The translations under genes were made by a program, and so were the position numbers. From positions 310,001 to 374,000 of the forward strand of contig NZ_CP150170.1 in NCBI RefSeq assembly GCF_037963865.1: a stretch of 64,000 nt of DNA, in the 5' to 3' direction. Shown piece by piece: positions 44,787 through 54,278 of this stretch. The notes below the pieces were generated by a model that was given only the letters and a program-made list of their open reading frames with translations, did no database searches and was not told where the DNA came from. Source of the DNA: Paenibacillus sp. FSL R10-2734 (GTDB lineage: Bacteria; Bacillota; Bacilli; Paenibacillales; Paenibacillaceae). The first letter of the stretch is position 1. Every line of letters starts with the position of its first letter.

Positions 44787-45881
44787 TTAAGCATAATCTC
44801 CTGGCTTCGTCTTGCTCTTCATTGCCACTCCAAAATCGGTATATATCCGATTGCGAAGCTCAATTCCTTTTGCGGTTGCAATATGATGGCCTAGAATTTG
44901 GAACGGAATGATCATGATGAAAGGTGCCATTTCTTCTGTTAAATCAAGCTCTAGACCAATCGTGCGTTCATCACTTGCGCGGCTCAGCGACAAAGTATAC
45001 GTATAGTTTGTATACTTACTCTCATAGTCGTGCAGCAGCACGAGCCTCTCTTGCGCCTTGCCTCCTATCTCTAGGAAGAATATTCGGTGCTCGGGATTCA
45101 CCTCCAAGTAAGGACCATGCATGAAGGCCTCCAGCTCAATCCCTTGCGAAGGCATACGAACCGTCTCACAGAATTTTGTCTCGAATTCTTTGATCGTTCC
45201 GAATACAGGCCCATAGCCAATTGCTGTAAAGCGAGGTGCGGTAACAAATTCGTCTCTATGTCTATCAAAAAATTGCTCCGTCTTCACAATCGTTAATGGA
45301 ATCGCATCAATCGCTTGCTCGAACTGACGCAATATTTCTTGCTCCTTCTCCTGAGTAACCTTGCCATTCATCACAGCAATTCGGAGACCAGCTAACATTA
45401 ACGTGAAGACGGTGGCAAGAAAGCCCTTTGTCACGAAGCCCACTTTCTCTTTCCCGCAGCCTATATCAATTGTGATGTCAGCTACTGTCGAGATTTCAGC
45501 ATTCACATCACTTGTGAGTGCAATCGTCGTAAGCTCTGTTTCTTGGCGAGTTCGCTCTAGCGCACCGATTGTCGACGTGCTCTGACCACTCTGAGATATC
45601 GCTACGACGAGATCTGTGTACGGACTAAACGATTCATAGTTTGTAAAATGAAATGGCTCACGGATATCAATTCGAACGTCAGCCAATCGCTCGATAAAAT
45701 ATTTCGCACTGAGTGCTGCATTTATACTTGAACCTGTTGCGAACACTAGCCAATCCGCTTTCGTCCCAGCTTTCGCTGCGAAGGCTGCCACATTGTCCGG
45801 GTAGGAAGCAAGAATGCTGCGAGACATTGACTCTTCCTCATGAATGTAGGTCATCATCGTCGGCTTCAAATCAAGATTCAT
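44787..45881 (-). CDS. SIS-domain phosphosugar enzyme (GlmS/FrlB/AgaS-like)
   Basis: 364 residues with two SIS domains (about 30-165 and 205-340). The first has FATGSSINAALSAKYF and VVAISQSGQSTSTI, the classic sugar-phosphate-binding serine loop. The second includes GIELEAFMHGPYLEV. Related proteins are glucosamine-6-P synthase C-termini, amino-sugar deaminases and fructosamine deglycases. ATG 45881 has GAGGAGG 6 nt upstream and overlaps the GH9 stop (TAATG). The operon suggests processing of an amino-sugar or glycated sugar phosphate made by the ROK kinase. Confidence 0.85.
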   Translation of the reverse strand: MNLDLKPTMMTYIHEEESMSRSILASYPDNVAAFAAKAGTKADWLVFATGSSINAALSAKYFIERLADVRIDIREPFHFTNYESFSPYTDLVVAISQSGQSTSTIGALERTRQETELTTIALTSDVNAEISTVADITIDIGCGKEKVGFVTKGFLATVFTLMLAGLRIAVMNGKVTQEKEQEILRQFEQAIDAIPLTIVKTEQFFDRHRDEFVTAPRFTAIGYGPVFGTIKEFETKFCETVRMPSQGIELEAFMHGPYLEVNPEHRIFFLEIGGKAQERLVLLHDYESKYTNYTYTLSLSRASDERTIGLELDLTEEMAPFIMIIPFQILGHHIATAKGIELRNRIYTDFGVAMKSKTKPGDYA

Positions 45882-48310
45882 TATCGTACCTCCTCTGCTT
45901 CGAATGATTCTGCAGTGGAAGAAGTGTCTGCTGCATACAAATCTGCCAATATGGACATCCATTTGCCTGCAAGTCCGACCCAAACTTCCTTATAAGTGGC
46001 GTTGTTGAATTGCGGCCAATAAGGGACGTCCTCGTTGCCGAACGTTTGAACACCCACAGGAAGCTCTCCTGTCATTTCACCGCTTAATACGGAATATTGC
46101 TGCGCGTAACGGTAGCCTTCACCGTACATGAGTGATTGACCGAATGGATTTTTCCCAACAATCCAATGCAGCTGACCCTCTGCAATATCCAAGAGCTCTT
46201 GGTCCTTCAAATATTGCCCGGCGATCGAAGCCGCTTTGCCTGTGGACAACACGATCGCATTATTTCCTTTGAAAGAGAACCATGCCGGGAAACGGCGTAA
46301 GTACATCCCCTCCGTTAATTGAACACCTTCTTGCAATTGAAGCTTGTAGTCGTCATGCGCACGCTCATCCACGAGCAAATGCTGGTGCCCAAAGCTTCTC
46401 TCATCTAGGTGCTCATCCACATGATAAAGGCCGCTTGAGATCATCGGATATGGCGCCGTATACGAGCTTAATTTTTTTAGATACAATCCGTACGCTTGAA
46501 TCGATTGAAGCCAGTCAGCGGCTTCCCCGTGGTTAGGCTGTGTCTCGTGTACACTGACCAAAGCCTGCAGGTACAGATGTTCGCGAGCCTGATGGTTGAA
46601 GTGCTGAATGACCTTTTTATCCGTATTGCGGTAGAAGAAGCCTAGGAATGACGTTCCATCCTGAAGAGGGATGCCTTCTAACTCCTGTGACTGCTCCACA
46701 TAACGGATAAATTCAACCGCCTTCTCTGCATAGAGCTCATCCTGAGTTGCCATGTATAACATCGAGGCTGCCCAGGAGGCCGTAGCCATGAATAAGCTCT
46801 CAGAAGTTTGATACGTATGTTCCCAGAAGATTGGCTTCTGATCGAAGCCAGCCTCTGTAAAGACATCGAGCGCATATTGGAAGTCTTCCTTCGCTATCTC
46901 GAGTAGACGCTTGGATAAGGCCTCGTCAGGGAGGCGGGATTGAATAAAGGCCTCAATTCCTGAACAATAAAAATTCTCATAGGCTTGATTATGCACACGT
47001 GCGGCGCAGTCATCCATATTGCCAATGCGACCGTCCGTCCAACGTGTAATTCCCGCACTAGTTGCACGATAGCCGTCACCGTATCTAGTTTTTAGCAGAA
47101 AATCAAGACCCCACTCGCCTTCCTCCAATAAGCGAAGATACAAATCCTCATCAATTGGCCCAATTCGCTCAGCTAACTCAAATAATGCAAGCGTCACTTC
47201 AGCGGTCTGTATCATTTGCTGCGACACATCCCCCGCATCATGCCAACCGCCGTGGAAGGCAAGCTTCGTCCCGTTATGCTCTGCGATAATATCTGCATGA
47301 CAGGTACCATGAATGCCAGGAACCGGATAACCACAACGTTCACAGAACACGAAGTTCAATGATTTCCAGATCGAAGCATGCCATACCTTTGCAGAGGACC
47401 CAATCGTGAATGGATGTGAGACGATTTCGTCAGCTTGGATATAATAACGACCTTCCGCCGTAACCTCTGTGAATTCCATCAATTGAAACTGTCCGATACC
47501 AGTCTCAACGTGGTCTATCGTACCTGTATATACGGATTTTCCGCTCTTCTCACTAATGATCTGAAAATGCTCAGTATCCAGCTGCTGTGCTAATGCCGTC
47601 TTGGCGCTATCTGTCCGGTATCCGGAATGAGAGAATACAATTTCACGCGGACTTGGTAACCAGCCCTTCGTCACTTCCTGCTGATCGACAAGCTCTAATT
47701 GAATCGACCTCACTGAAAGCTTCATAGAGTCACCTGTCGCGTGGCTTTTTCCATTAATGAAGTAGCCGATCTCTACCTCTGTAATTACATCTCGCGGCAG
47801 CTCCGCGATGTTAAGATGAATCGTGTTCCAATCGGTGTTCGACAAGTTAATGCCATGTACACCTTCACGGAAATAAATATCTGGAATTGGAATTACGCCT
47901 TCATTCCGGAATTTGATCATCACGTATGTGTTCGGAGTGCCTTGAAAATCAGCTTTCAGCTCGACTGCAATACGATTGAACGGTTCCCAATTCTCACGAT
48001 GGAATCGCTGTACGAGCCACGCTTCACCAAAGTTAACGTAATCTCCATCCTCTGGTGCGCCTTCCGGCCAATGTGGCATCACGGTAGGCGATGTGATAGA
48101 CAACGACCCATCATGATCTACCTTCATTTCGCCAACACCTTTGAATGTCCATCTACTAGCGTCTGACTCTTTTGCACTAAATAAAATACGTGAATCAAGC
48201 ACTTCCAGCTGCTTCTGAGCTGCTTCTAATGAATGCTTGGTGTATCTAGGAAGCGGACGATGGATGTAACCCGTTTGCTTAATATCTCTCAGCAGCTGCT
48301 CACTCAGCAT
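45881..48310 (-). CDS. Glycoside hydrolase family 9 enzyme, cytoplasmic
   Basis: 809 residues. N-terminal beta-rich region (about 1-320, with an Ig-like CelD_N domain near 225-310) and a GH9 (alpha/alpha)6 catalytic domain (about 320-790). The catalytic aspartate pair is in GGWHDAGDVSQQM and the acid glutamate is probably in TYKEVWVGLAG near the end. There is no signal peptide, unusual for a cellulase-type family. Known cytoplasmic GH9 members act on chitosan or cello-oligosaccharides. Start ATG 48310 lies within the end of the ROK gene (11-nt overlap). Confidence 0.85.
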   Translation of the reverse strand: MLSEQLLRDIKQTGYIHRPLPRYTKHSLEAAQKQLEVLDSRILFSAKESDASRWTFKGVGEMKVDHDGSLSITSPTVMPHWPEGAPEDGDYVNFGEAWLVQRFHRENWEPFNRIAVELKADFQGTPNTYVMIKFRNEGVIPIPDIYFREGVHGINLSNTDWNTIHLNIAELPRDVITEVEIGYFINGKSHATGDSMKLSVRSIQLELVDQQEVTKGWLPSPREIVFSHSGYRTDSAKTALAQQLDTEHFQIISEKSGKSVYTGTIDHVETGIGQFQLMEFTEVTAEGRYYIQADEIVSHPFTIGSSAKVWHASIWKSLNFVFCERCGYPVPGIHGTCHADIIAEHNGTKLAFHGGWHDAGDVSQQMIQTAEVTLALFELAERIGPIDEDLYLRLLEEGEWGLDFLLKTRYGDGYRATSAGITRWTDGRIGNMDDCAARVHNQAYENFYCSGIEAFIQSRLPDEALSKRLLEIAKEDFQYALDVFTEAGFDQKPIFWEHTYQTSESLFMATASWAASMLYMATQDELYAEKAVEFIRYVEQSQELEGIPLQDGTSFLGFFYRNTDKKVIQHFNHQAREHLYLQALVSVHETQPNHGEAADWLQSIQAYGLYLKKLSSYTAPYPMISSGLYHVDEHLDERSFGHQHLLVDERAHDDYKLQLQEGVQLTEGMYLRRFPAWFSFKGNNAIVLSTGKAASIAGQYLKDQELLDIAEGQLHWIVGKNPFGQSLMYGEGYRYAQQYSVLSGEMTGELPVGVQTFGNEDVPYWPQFNNATYKEVWVGLAGKWMSILADLYAADTSSTAESFEAEEVR

Positions 48311-49286
48311 TGCCTAGCCCCTCCCCGCTTCTTGATTGACTTGCCGCGAGACCAGCTAATGCTGCACCAACAAGTCCCGTTTCTTCGCTCTTTACCTTCG
48401 TATATACCAGTCCATTTGTAACAAATCGCATTGTACTCGGGTTTAACGCTTGCTTGATTCGCTCGAAAAAGTAGGGATTTCGAGCAACGCCGCCGCCAAG
48501 CACAATCGTATCGGGATCGCTCACCCTCACTAAATTCATAATCGCAGCCGCAGCTGCATGAGCCGCATCATCAACAATGCGCGATGCAAGTGGATCTGCT
48601 TGCTCTGCCGCTTCGAATATCGTTTGTGCAGCAATCCGCCTGCCTTCCACGAGTTCAAGCACAGTCGACGGATACTCTGGAAGCAAAGCAGCAACACGCT
48701 CGTGCATACCTAAACCTGAAGCGATGCGTTCAACACAGCCCTTGCGACCACACCCACACCGCACATCGCTATCCATCGCAACGACCATGTGTCCCACTTC
48801 ACCAGCGTTAAAGTGGCTCCCTTCCACGTAGTGTCCATCCACTACTGTTCCTGCCGCGATGCCTGTTCCAATGTTAAAGTAAATAAAGTTCTTCGACTGT
48901 TGGCCCCAGCCAAATGTCTGCTCTGCGTGCGTCGCACAAGCAACATCATTATCTACACCGCACGGCAATTGAAAAATAGGTCTGAGCTGCTCATTTACGT
49001 TAATCGATTCCTTCTTGTCGGGTTGTATCTCGTGCCATATTCCATTGCGTGTATCCACACGTCCAACCACGCCAATGCCAATCGCTATTTGCTCGCGGGC
49101 AATCAAGGCACTCCCTGTTTGAAAATCATTGATCGCATGAATAATTCCTTGTAATGCAGTATGTTGGTTTGTTGTATCACTTGGATACGACTTCGTTTGC
49201 AACACCTCACCAGTCGGAGTTACTTCACCGACAAGAATCTTCGTCCCCCCTAAGTCAACTGCAATAATCGAATGTGGAATTTCCAT
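48300..49286 (-). CDS. ROK-family sugar kinase
   Basis: 328 residues. The ATP-binding start is IAVDLGGTKILVGEV, then GIGVVGRVD, the GVDNDVACATHAE catalytic region, NIGTGIAAG, EVGHMVV and the ROK zinc motif CGCGRKGCVE. Phosphorylates glucose or N-acetylhexosamines in homologues. First gene of the operon, behind a LacI-type operator. It would phosphorylate monosaccharides freed by the GH9 enzyme. Confidence 0.94.
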   Translation of the reverse strand: MEIPHSIIAVDLGGTKILVGEVTPTGEVLQTKSYPSDTTNQHTALQGIIHAINDFQTGSALIAREQIAIGIGVVGRVDTRNGIWHEIQPDKKESINVNEQLRPIFQLPCGVDNDVACATHAEQTFGWGQQSKNFIYFNIGTGIAAGTVVDGHYVEGSHFNAGEVGHMVVAMDSDVRCGCGRKGCVERIASGLGMHERVAALLPEYPSTVLELVEGRRIAAQTIFEAAEQADPLASRIVDDAAHAAAAAIMNLVRVSDPDTIVLGGGVARNPYFFERIKQALNPSTMRFVTNGLVYTKVKSEETGLVGAALAGLAASQSRSGEGLGNAE

Positions 49287-49303
49287 ATGTGTATCTCCTT
49301 CTA

Positions 49304-49463
49304 ATTTGGTAGCGATACCAAATACAGCTGAAAATCTTTTTCGTAAATCGAGATTATCAAATTATGAAAGGGCTGTCAATACATTATTTTACTAGTATTA
49401 TCGCATTTAGAGGTATATGACTGACCTATCAATAATCGAAAAAATATCGTGGTATCGTTACCA
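49304..49463. promoter_or_regulatory. Two matching LacI-type operators between ROK operon and lacI-like gene
   Basis: O1 TGGTAGCGATACCA (49307-49320, in a 20-bp near-palindrome) lies 18 nt before the ROK start. O2 TGGTATCGTTACCA (49450-49463) lies upstream of the LacI-like gene; its reverse complement differs from O1 in one base. The pair points to one repressor controlling both divergent promoters. Confidence 0.75.
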
Positions 49464-49535
49464 AATATGCTTGTTAAGCGTTCTCATATACAGTATAATA
49501 AACTTATTCGATTGCTTACAGAAGGTGGTCTTTCG

Positions 49536-50600
49536 TTGAAACAAAATAAGAAAATCACGATATCAGAAATTGCGGAGAAATGCGGAGTATCGGTATCAAC
49601 CGTATCACGCGTATTGAATAATAGTCCCTCCGTCTCGCCAAAGAAGCGTGAGCGGATTCAGCGAATCATTGACGAACACCAATATACACCGAGTGTCTAT
49701 GCACGTGGCATGATTCATCATACGAGTAAAAATATTGGCATTATGCTTCCCGATATCACCAATCCATACTTCGCTTCGTTATTTATGGAGATCCAGCGCT
49801 TTGCACTAAAGAGTAACTATGCAACACTTCTATTCAACACGATGTCTGTGCAGAAGAAAGCACAAGATAATGGTACTTTCTCTGAGGAATCCTACATACG
49901 GATGATTCTAGAGAAGCAGGTGGATGGCGTTCTCATTCTAGGCGGAGTCATCGACCGTGAGGATATTCCCGAAAGCTATATTCAAGCCCTCAATCAATTA
50001 CATACACGCATTCCTGTTATTATCCTTGGCACGCAGATCGAAGGATGCGAGTGTCTCTTTATGGAGCGCAACCTGAAACAAGGGGTATCCTCTATCGTCC
50101 ACCACCTGATTGCACTAGGACATGAGCGCATTGGCTTTATTGGCGGAGAGCCCGGTATTCGCATTACAACGGCACGGATCGATTCCTTCAAGCAGGTTAT
50201 GACTGCACTGGATAAGCCTATTGCACAAGAGCATATTATAACCTCTGATTACTATGCACCGGATGGCTACGAAGCGATGAAGCAGTTGCTCCAGTTGGGA
50301 CGCGATCAACTGCCTACTGCATTGATTGCGATGAACGATATGGTTGCTATCGGAGCGATTCGGGCGATGCAGGATACAGGACTAAAGTGTCCTGACGATA
50401 TCGCCATCGCAAGCTGCGACCAATTCGAGCAGAGTGAGTACAGCATCCCACGGCTTACGTCATTGGATCAGCATAATGAATATCTGGGGCGAATGGCTGT
50501 CATGCAGCTAATCAGCGCCATGAACGGCTCAGCGGAGAAGATCTCCATTCATCACACGCCGAAGCTGATGATTCGTGAGTCATGCGGCGCGAAGGACTAA
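49536..50600 (+). CDS. LacI-family repressor of the GH9/ABC operon
   Basis: 354 residues. Helix-turn-helix ITISEIAEKCGVSVSTVSRV, hinge YTPSVYARGM, then a sugar-binding sensor domain with IGIMLPDITNPYF and IAMNDMVAIGAI. I chose TTG 49536 because AAGGTGG lies 7 nt upstream and the HTH begins shortly afterward; an upstream in-frame ATG extends into the operator region. Divergent from the ROK-GH9-SIS-ABC operon, with matching operators in between. Confidence 0.92.
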   Translation: MKQNKKITISEIAEKCGVSVSTVSRVLNNSPSVSPKKRERIQRIIDEHQYTPSVYARGMIHHTSKNIGIMLPDITNPYFASLFMEIQRFALKSNYATLLFNTMSVQKKAQDNGTFSEESYIRMILEKQVDGVLILGGVIDREDIPESYIQALNQLHTRIPVIILGTQIEGCECLFMERNLKQGVSSIVHHLIALGHERIGFIGGEPGIRITTARIDSFKQVMTALDKPIAQEHIITSDYYAPDGYEAMKQLLQLGRDQLPTALIAMNDMVAIGAIRAMQDTGLKCPDDIAIASCDQFEQSEYSIPRLTSLDQHNEYLGRMAVMQLISAMNGSAEKISIHHTPKLMIRESCGAKD

Positions 50601-50627
50601 TCGTTTACTACAGTTTTTACAGGAATG

Positions 50628-50658
50628 AAAAAGTCACTGATCTGGTCAGTGACTTTTT
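50628..50658. terminator. Terminator of the LacI-like gene
   Basis: Perfect 13-bp stem AAAAAGTCACTGA / TCAGTGACTTTTT around TCTGG. Confidence 0.94.
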
Positions 50659-50683
50659 AGCATTTATCATAAAATAGCCATCA

Positions 50684-50800
50684 TCAATTCAATGAGTCCA
50701 TAACGATCCCCGACAGCGTTGGTCCATGCTTAACGGAGTTCTTTATCTTATCCGGCTCTAGTTCAGTCTCGGCAGCCTTATTGCATAATCCAGGAATCAT
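50684..50800 (-). other. Possible 38-codon ORF or gene remnant
   Basis: The minus strand reads MIPGLCNKAAETELEPDKIK and then NSVKHGPTLSGIVMDSLN before a stop. The amino acid composition looks protein-like, with an AGGA site close upstream, but I do not recognise it. It may be the end of a lost gene. The rest of 50659-50876 shows nothing else. Confidence 0.25.
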
Positions 50801-50876
50801 TTCATCCTACGCGAGACGTATTAAGAGAAAATTCGGTACGCCTATTGAGCTTTTGACTCTCCGTTAGAGTTAACTA

Positions 50877-52697
50877 TCATTTAATCCTTAATGCCTGGCC
50901 ACAGCGTGCACAGTAGCGGGTACCCTGAGGAGACATTGACCCGCAGTTTTCACAATAAAGCTCCTGCGTCAGAGGCTTCACTTGATCGTCATGCCTTATC
51001 GCCTCATGCGTGGTTGGATTTAACATATTCAATGCATGGAACTCTTCTCTTCTTCCCCTCCGAATAAGTGAGAACAATAAATAGAGGCCCATAAACCCGA
51101 CTACGGCCATAGCACCCGCCTTCATCAAACCCGATTCAAAGCGATAATTCCATATTGCATGCATCACAACTGCTGCCAAAAACATCTCCATTGCACGTCG
51201 CCATCTCGTCCATGGCTTGCCGCCCCCCAAATTCGAGTTCTTATGCATGCTGCTTGCATACCATATCCCCACAGTTGCAATCGCAGTCCATGTTCCATGA
51301 CCGAAGGGCGATAATAGTGCTCTCATCCATAGGACAGCGAGCATCCCAAGTGAAGAGGCCTCGTCTAGATGCACCCATCCATAAATGATACTTTCCACTG
51401 CAGCGAATCCCATTCCTGCTGCGGCACCAAATACCACTGCATCCATCAGAAACTGGATTTTTCGCGTTCGAACGAGCATCACACAGATTAATAATTTAGC
51501 AGTTTCTTCTATTATAGCTACAGACAAAGGTACGGAAAGCTGCGAAAAGTCAAAGGAATTTGCTCTTACTTCAAACAGCCATGTTCGCTCTAAATACCAA
51601 GCCAGCGGGATAGCAACAATCGCGGTAGACACAAAAACTAAACCAAGCCTTATCTGACGAAAGCCTATTAACTGCTGACTTCTTATAAAAGCTACGAATG
51701 CTATGGGACCCACCACACCTCCAACAATTAAGGCGGAGATCTTCCACCATTGACTATGAAGGAACAGTGCTAAGAAGGATAAGACAAGGAATCCACCTAC
51801 CAGCCAAAGTAATTGCTCAATCCACTTATCTTTGGCTTTAGGTAACGATTCATTATCCCGGGCAACAGACTCCTCGCCGAAAGCAATTGTAACTTTCTCC
51901 ATCAGATGGGGTGTTCGCATATTTAGAAACTCAATGAGCTGTTGACGAACCGGAGCGTAATAGTCGAGTATAGTTAAGAATTCTAACTTGCCCATGATCA
52001 GTAATTCACTATCTTCTACCGCAATCAACGTGTGCGAGGAAGCAGTGTCTGTTAGTAACTCTGTCTCTCCATAAAAATCCCCTTCTCGAAGTACCGTCTT
52101 GCGCCGCTTTTGACCGCGAAGTTCGATACTCCCGCTGCTAATCATGAGAAATTGATCTATTACCGCACCTTCCACGATAATCTCTTCGCCCTTCGTTACT
52201 TTCTTGATCGTTGTAATCTCTGCAAGCCCCCGAAGCTCAGCATCAGGGATGACCGACCAGATTGTCGCTTTACGAAGCATACTATGGATCATCCGGATCC
52301 GTATGTTCACAAGCACACTCTCGTAAAATAACGGACTCAGATTCGCCAAGTATTCGAATGACGGACGGTCTAAACGCAACGCTTCTACTTGCCCGATTGC
52401 CGTAACACTAGCTGATCTTTGTACGTTCCGAATAAGACCGATCTCTCCGACTAACTCTCCCGGTCCAAGCTCAGCCAAGAGCAGTGCCTTCCCAACTAAA
52501 TTAACCGAGGTGACCTGCACTTTCCCTTGCCATATAATGAAACAGTCCTTAGAGGTGGACTCTTCCATAAGAAGTCGTTGTCCATCCTCTAAAGACATAA
52601 GTTGTATAGCGTTAATTACATTTCGTAGCTCCGCATCAGGAACGCCTCGTAATAACGGATGATCACGTAGAAAATCGACTGCAGCATTGGGTATCAT
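50877..52697 (-). CDS. Fusion of two cyclic-nucleotide-binding domains, PrsW intramembrane protease and zinc ribbon
   Basis: 606 residues. Two cNMP-binding beta-roll domains (about 10-130 with GPGELVGEIGLIRN; about 140-255 with REGDFYGETELLTD) precede about eight membrane segments (from 293). The membrane part has PrsW protease motifs: E397-E398 and K401 in IIEETAKL, E435 in GFAAVESIIY, H467 in PFGHGTW, and H513/N517 in VMHAIWN. A C-terminal zinc ribbon has C582, C585, C596 and C599. PrsW cleaves anti-sigma factors; this protein may do so in response to a ligand of the cNMP domains. It follows the coiled-coil gene by 12 nt and the Crp gene, in one likely operon. Confidence 0.85.
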   Translation of the reverse strand: MIPNAAVDFLRDHPLLRGVPDAELRNVINAIQLMSLEDGQRLLMEESTSKDCFIIWQGKVQVTSVNLVGKALLLAELGPGELVGEIGLIRNVQRSASVTAIGQVEALRLDRPSFEYLANLSPLFYESVLVNIRIRMIHSMLRKATIWSVIPDAELRGLAEITTIKKVTKGEEIIVEGAVIDQFLMISSGSIELRGQKRRKTVLREGDFYGETELLTDTASSHTLIAVEDSELLIMGKLEFLTILDYYAPVRQQLIEFLNMRTPHLMEKVTIAFGEESVARDNESLPKAKDKWIEQLLWLVGGFLVLSFLALFLHSQWWKISALIVGGVVGPIAFVAFIRSQQLIGFRQIRLGLVFVSTAIVAIPLAWYLERTWLFEVRANSFDFSQLSVPLSVAIIEETAKLLICVMLVRTRKIQFLMDAVVFGAAAGMGFAAVESIIYGWVHLDEASSLGMLAVLWMRALLSPFGHGTWTAIATVGIWYASSMHKNSNLGGGKPWTRWRRAMEMFLAAVVMHAIWNYRFESGLMKAGAMAVVGFMGLYLLFSLIRRGRREEFHALNMLNPTTHEAIRHDDQVKPLTQELYCENCGSMSPQGTRYCARCGQALRIK

Positions 52698-52709
52698 AGT
52701 TTTAACTCA

Positions 52710-53333
52710 TCACCGCATATTTCCTATAATACTACTTCTGGACTCATCCATTTTTTTAATAAAATTTGTCATTGTATCGAAGGCTTCGTTACGTTTATTC
52801 GATAAACTTTGTAAGCGCTGCATGTCCATTTGCTGACTATTGCTTGCACTATCAATCTCTGACTTGATTTGTCCCAACAGATTCTCAAGTTCCCCTTTTG
52901 TTTGAGGTATAGCCATACTCATATCCGTAAACATAGCACCCTTGTCATCTGCCAGCTTCACAGCAGCGTCGGCCGCAGCACCTGAAGGAAGCTTCATAAG
53001 CTCTTCATTGACAATTCCCATCAATTGATTCAATTTTGAGATTTTTTCATTCTTGGCTTGCACGTCTGCGATTTGACTCTTCAACTGATCCTCTAACATA
53101 CTTGTACGACTATTCTGTACAGCCATCATTGCTGTTTCAAGATCCATACCCTGAATGTTAACCTGTGTTATACCGCCCATATTAACACTGCCTACCGAAT
53201 TTTGCGTCGCATTTCCATTCAAGGCATCCTTAACGGAGTTATAAACCGAATTGTTATATAACAAGGCCCCTCCTACAATGATCCCCAGTACAAAAGTACC
53301 TGACATAGATAAAACCAATTTTTTCACACTCAT
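52710..53333 (-). CDS. Membrane-anchored coiled-coil protein of unknown function
   Basis: 207 residues. A single N-terminal membrane segment (about 7-28, LVLSMSGTFVLGIIVGGALL) is followed by an extracytoplasmic part rich in predicted coiled coil (about 65-200, with MLEDQLKSQIADVQAKNEKI). I chose ATG 53333 since AGAGGG lies 6 nt upstream; an in-frame ATG at 53351 lacks a site. Between the Crp-type regulator and the cNMP-PrsW protease gene. A single-pass protein next to a site-2-like protease could be its substrate or partner; this is inference. Confidence 0.75.
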   Translation of the reverse strand: MSVKKLVLSMSGTFVLGIIVGGALLYNNSVYNSVKDALNGNATQNSVGSVNMGGITQVNIQGMDLETAMMAVQNSRTSMLEDQLKSQIADVQAKNEKISKLNQLMGIVNEELMKLPSGAAADAAVKLADDKGAMFTDMSMAIPQTKGELENLLGQIKSEIDSASNSQQMDMQRLQSLSNKRNEAFDTMTNFIKKMDESRSSIIGNMR

Positions 53334-53477
53334 TCCATTCCCTCTTTTCATTTATTGATGATCACTGTGTCATTACGATTAATAAATCCAAATATGCGCT
53401 TTCTTTGTTAATATTGTTATATCATTTAGGGTGATTAATGGTCTGTAACCACCATTACATTTTCCAAATATTAGAAC

Positions 53478-54167
53478 TCAAATTGCATCTAGTATATTCC
53501 TAAGTCTATCTATGTTACACACAAGTATTTTCCTCTGATCAATACGTATCAACTGCTCATTCTGTAATTCAAGCAATGACTTTGTCACGGTCTCGCGTGC
53601 CGTTCCTGTCATATCTGCCAGGTGTTGATGCGTTAATTTCAAATCGATTAGAACACCTTCATCAGAGGACACTCCATGCTGTTCTGTTAGACGCAACAAC
53701 ACGCGAGCAATACGCGTACGCACGTCGAGAACGGTCAAGTCCGTTATTAATTTATTGGCATCACGTAGACGATCTAAGGCTGTTTCCAAGATGCCGATCA
53801 GTATTTCCGGATTATTTTTTAATAAGGGAATGAAATCGCGTTTTTTCAAAATACATAAGGTGGACTTCTCAATGGTCCTTGCAGAAGCAGAGCGCGCTCT
53901 TTCATTTTGCAGCAAAGCCATTTCTCCAAAGAAATCACCTTCTCTAAAAATAGAAAGGATTACATCCCTTGAGAGGTTATCTTGATAGATTTGAACAACT
54001 CCAGATATAACCAGATAGAGTTCCTCTCCCTCATCACCTTCAAAAAAAATGGACTCTCCTTTTATGTAAGTACGCTCGCTACATAACTTGGCAATTTCAG
54101 CTAAATATCCATCATCAAGATGTTCGAAGAACGGGAAATCTCGTAACAGTTGTGGGTTCATCTTCAA
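53478..54167 (-). CDS. Crp/Fnr-family transcriptional regulator
   Basis: 229 residues. cNMP-binding domain (about 10-130, with REGDFFGEMALLQNERARSASA) and a helix-turn-helix (about 170-195, LTHQHLADMTGTARETVTKS). No cysteine cluster for an Fe-S sensor is seen, so it is not a classical FNR. The start is TTG 54167, 6 nt after GGAGG; the ATG at 54161 is the alternative. Leads the coiled-coil and cNMP-PrsW genes. Its promoter and that of the repeat/SLH gene share a Crp-like module, suggesting autoregulation. Confidence 0.92.
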   Translation of the reverse strand: MKMNPQLLRDFPFFEHLDDGYLAEIAKLCSERTYIKGESIFFEGDEGEELYLVISGVVQIYQDNLSRDVILSIFREGDFFGEMALLQNERARSASARTIEKSTLCILKKRDFIPLLKNNPEILIGILETALDRLRDANKLITDLTVLDVRTRIARVLLRLTEQHGVSSDEGVLIDLKLTHQHLADMTGTARETVTKSLLELQNEQLIRIDQRKILVCNIDRLRNILDAI

Positions 54168-54278
54168 GAGCTGCCTCCAGTGTAAGTAATAAGTTTTTTG
54201 ACAAAATAAGTTTGCATTTATTTATTTTCACATTAGGCTCCAACTCTAGCAAAAGTTAAAACATCAAGGCTACCCTAT

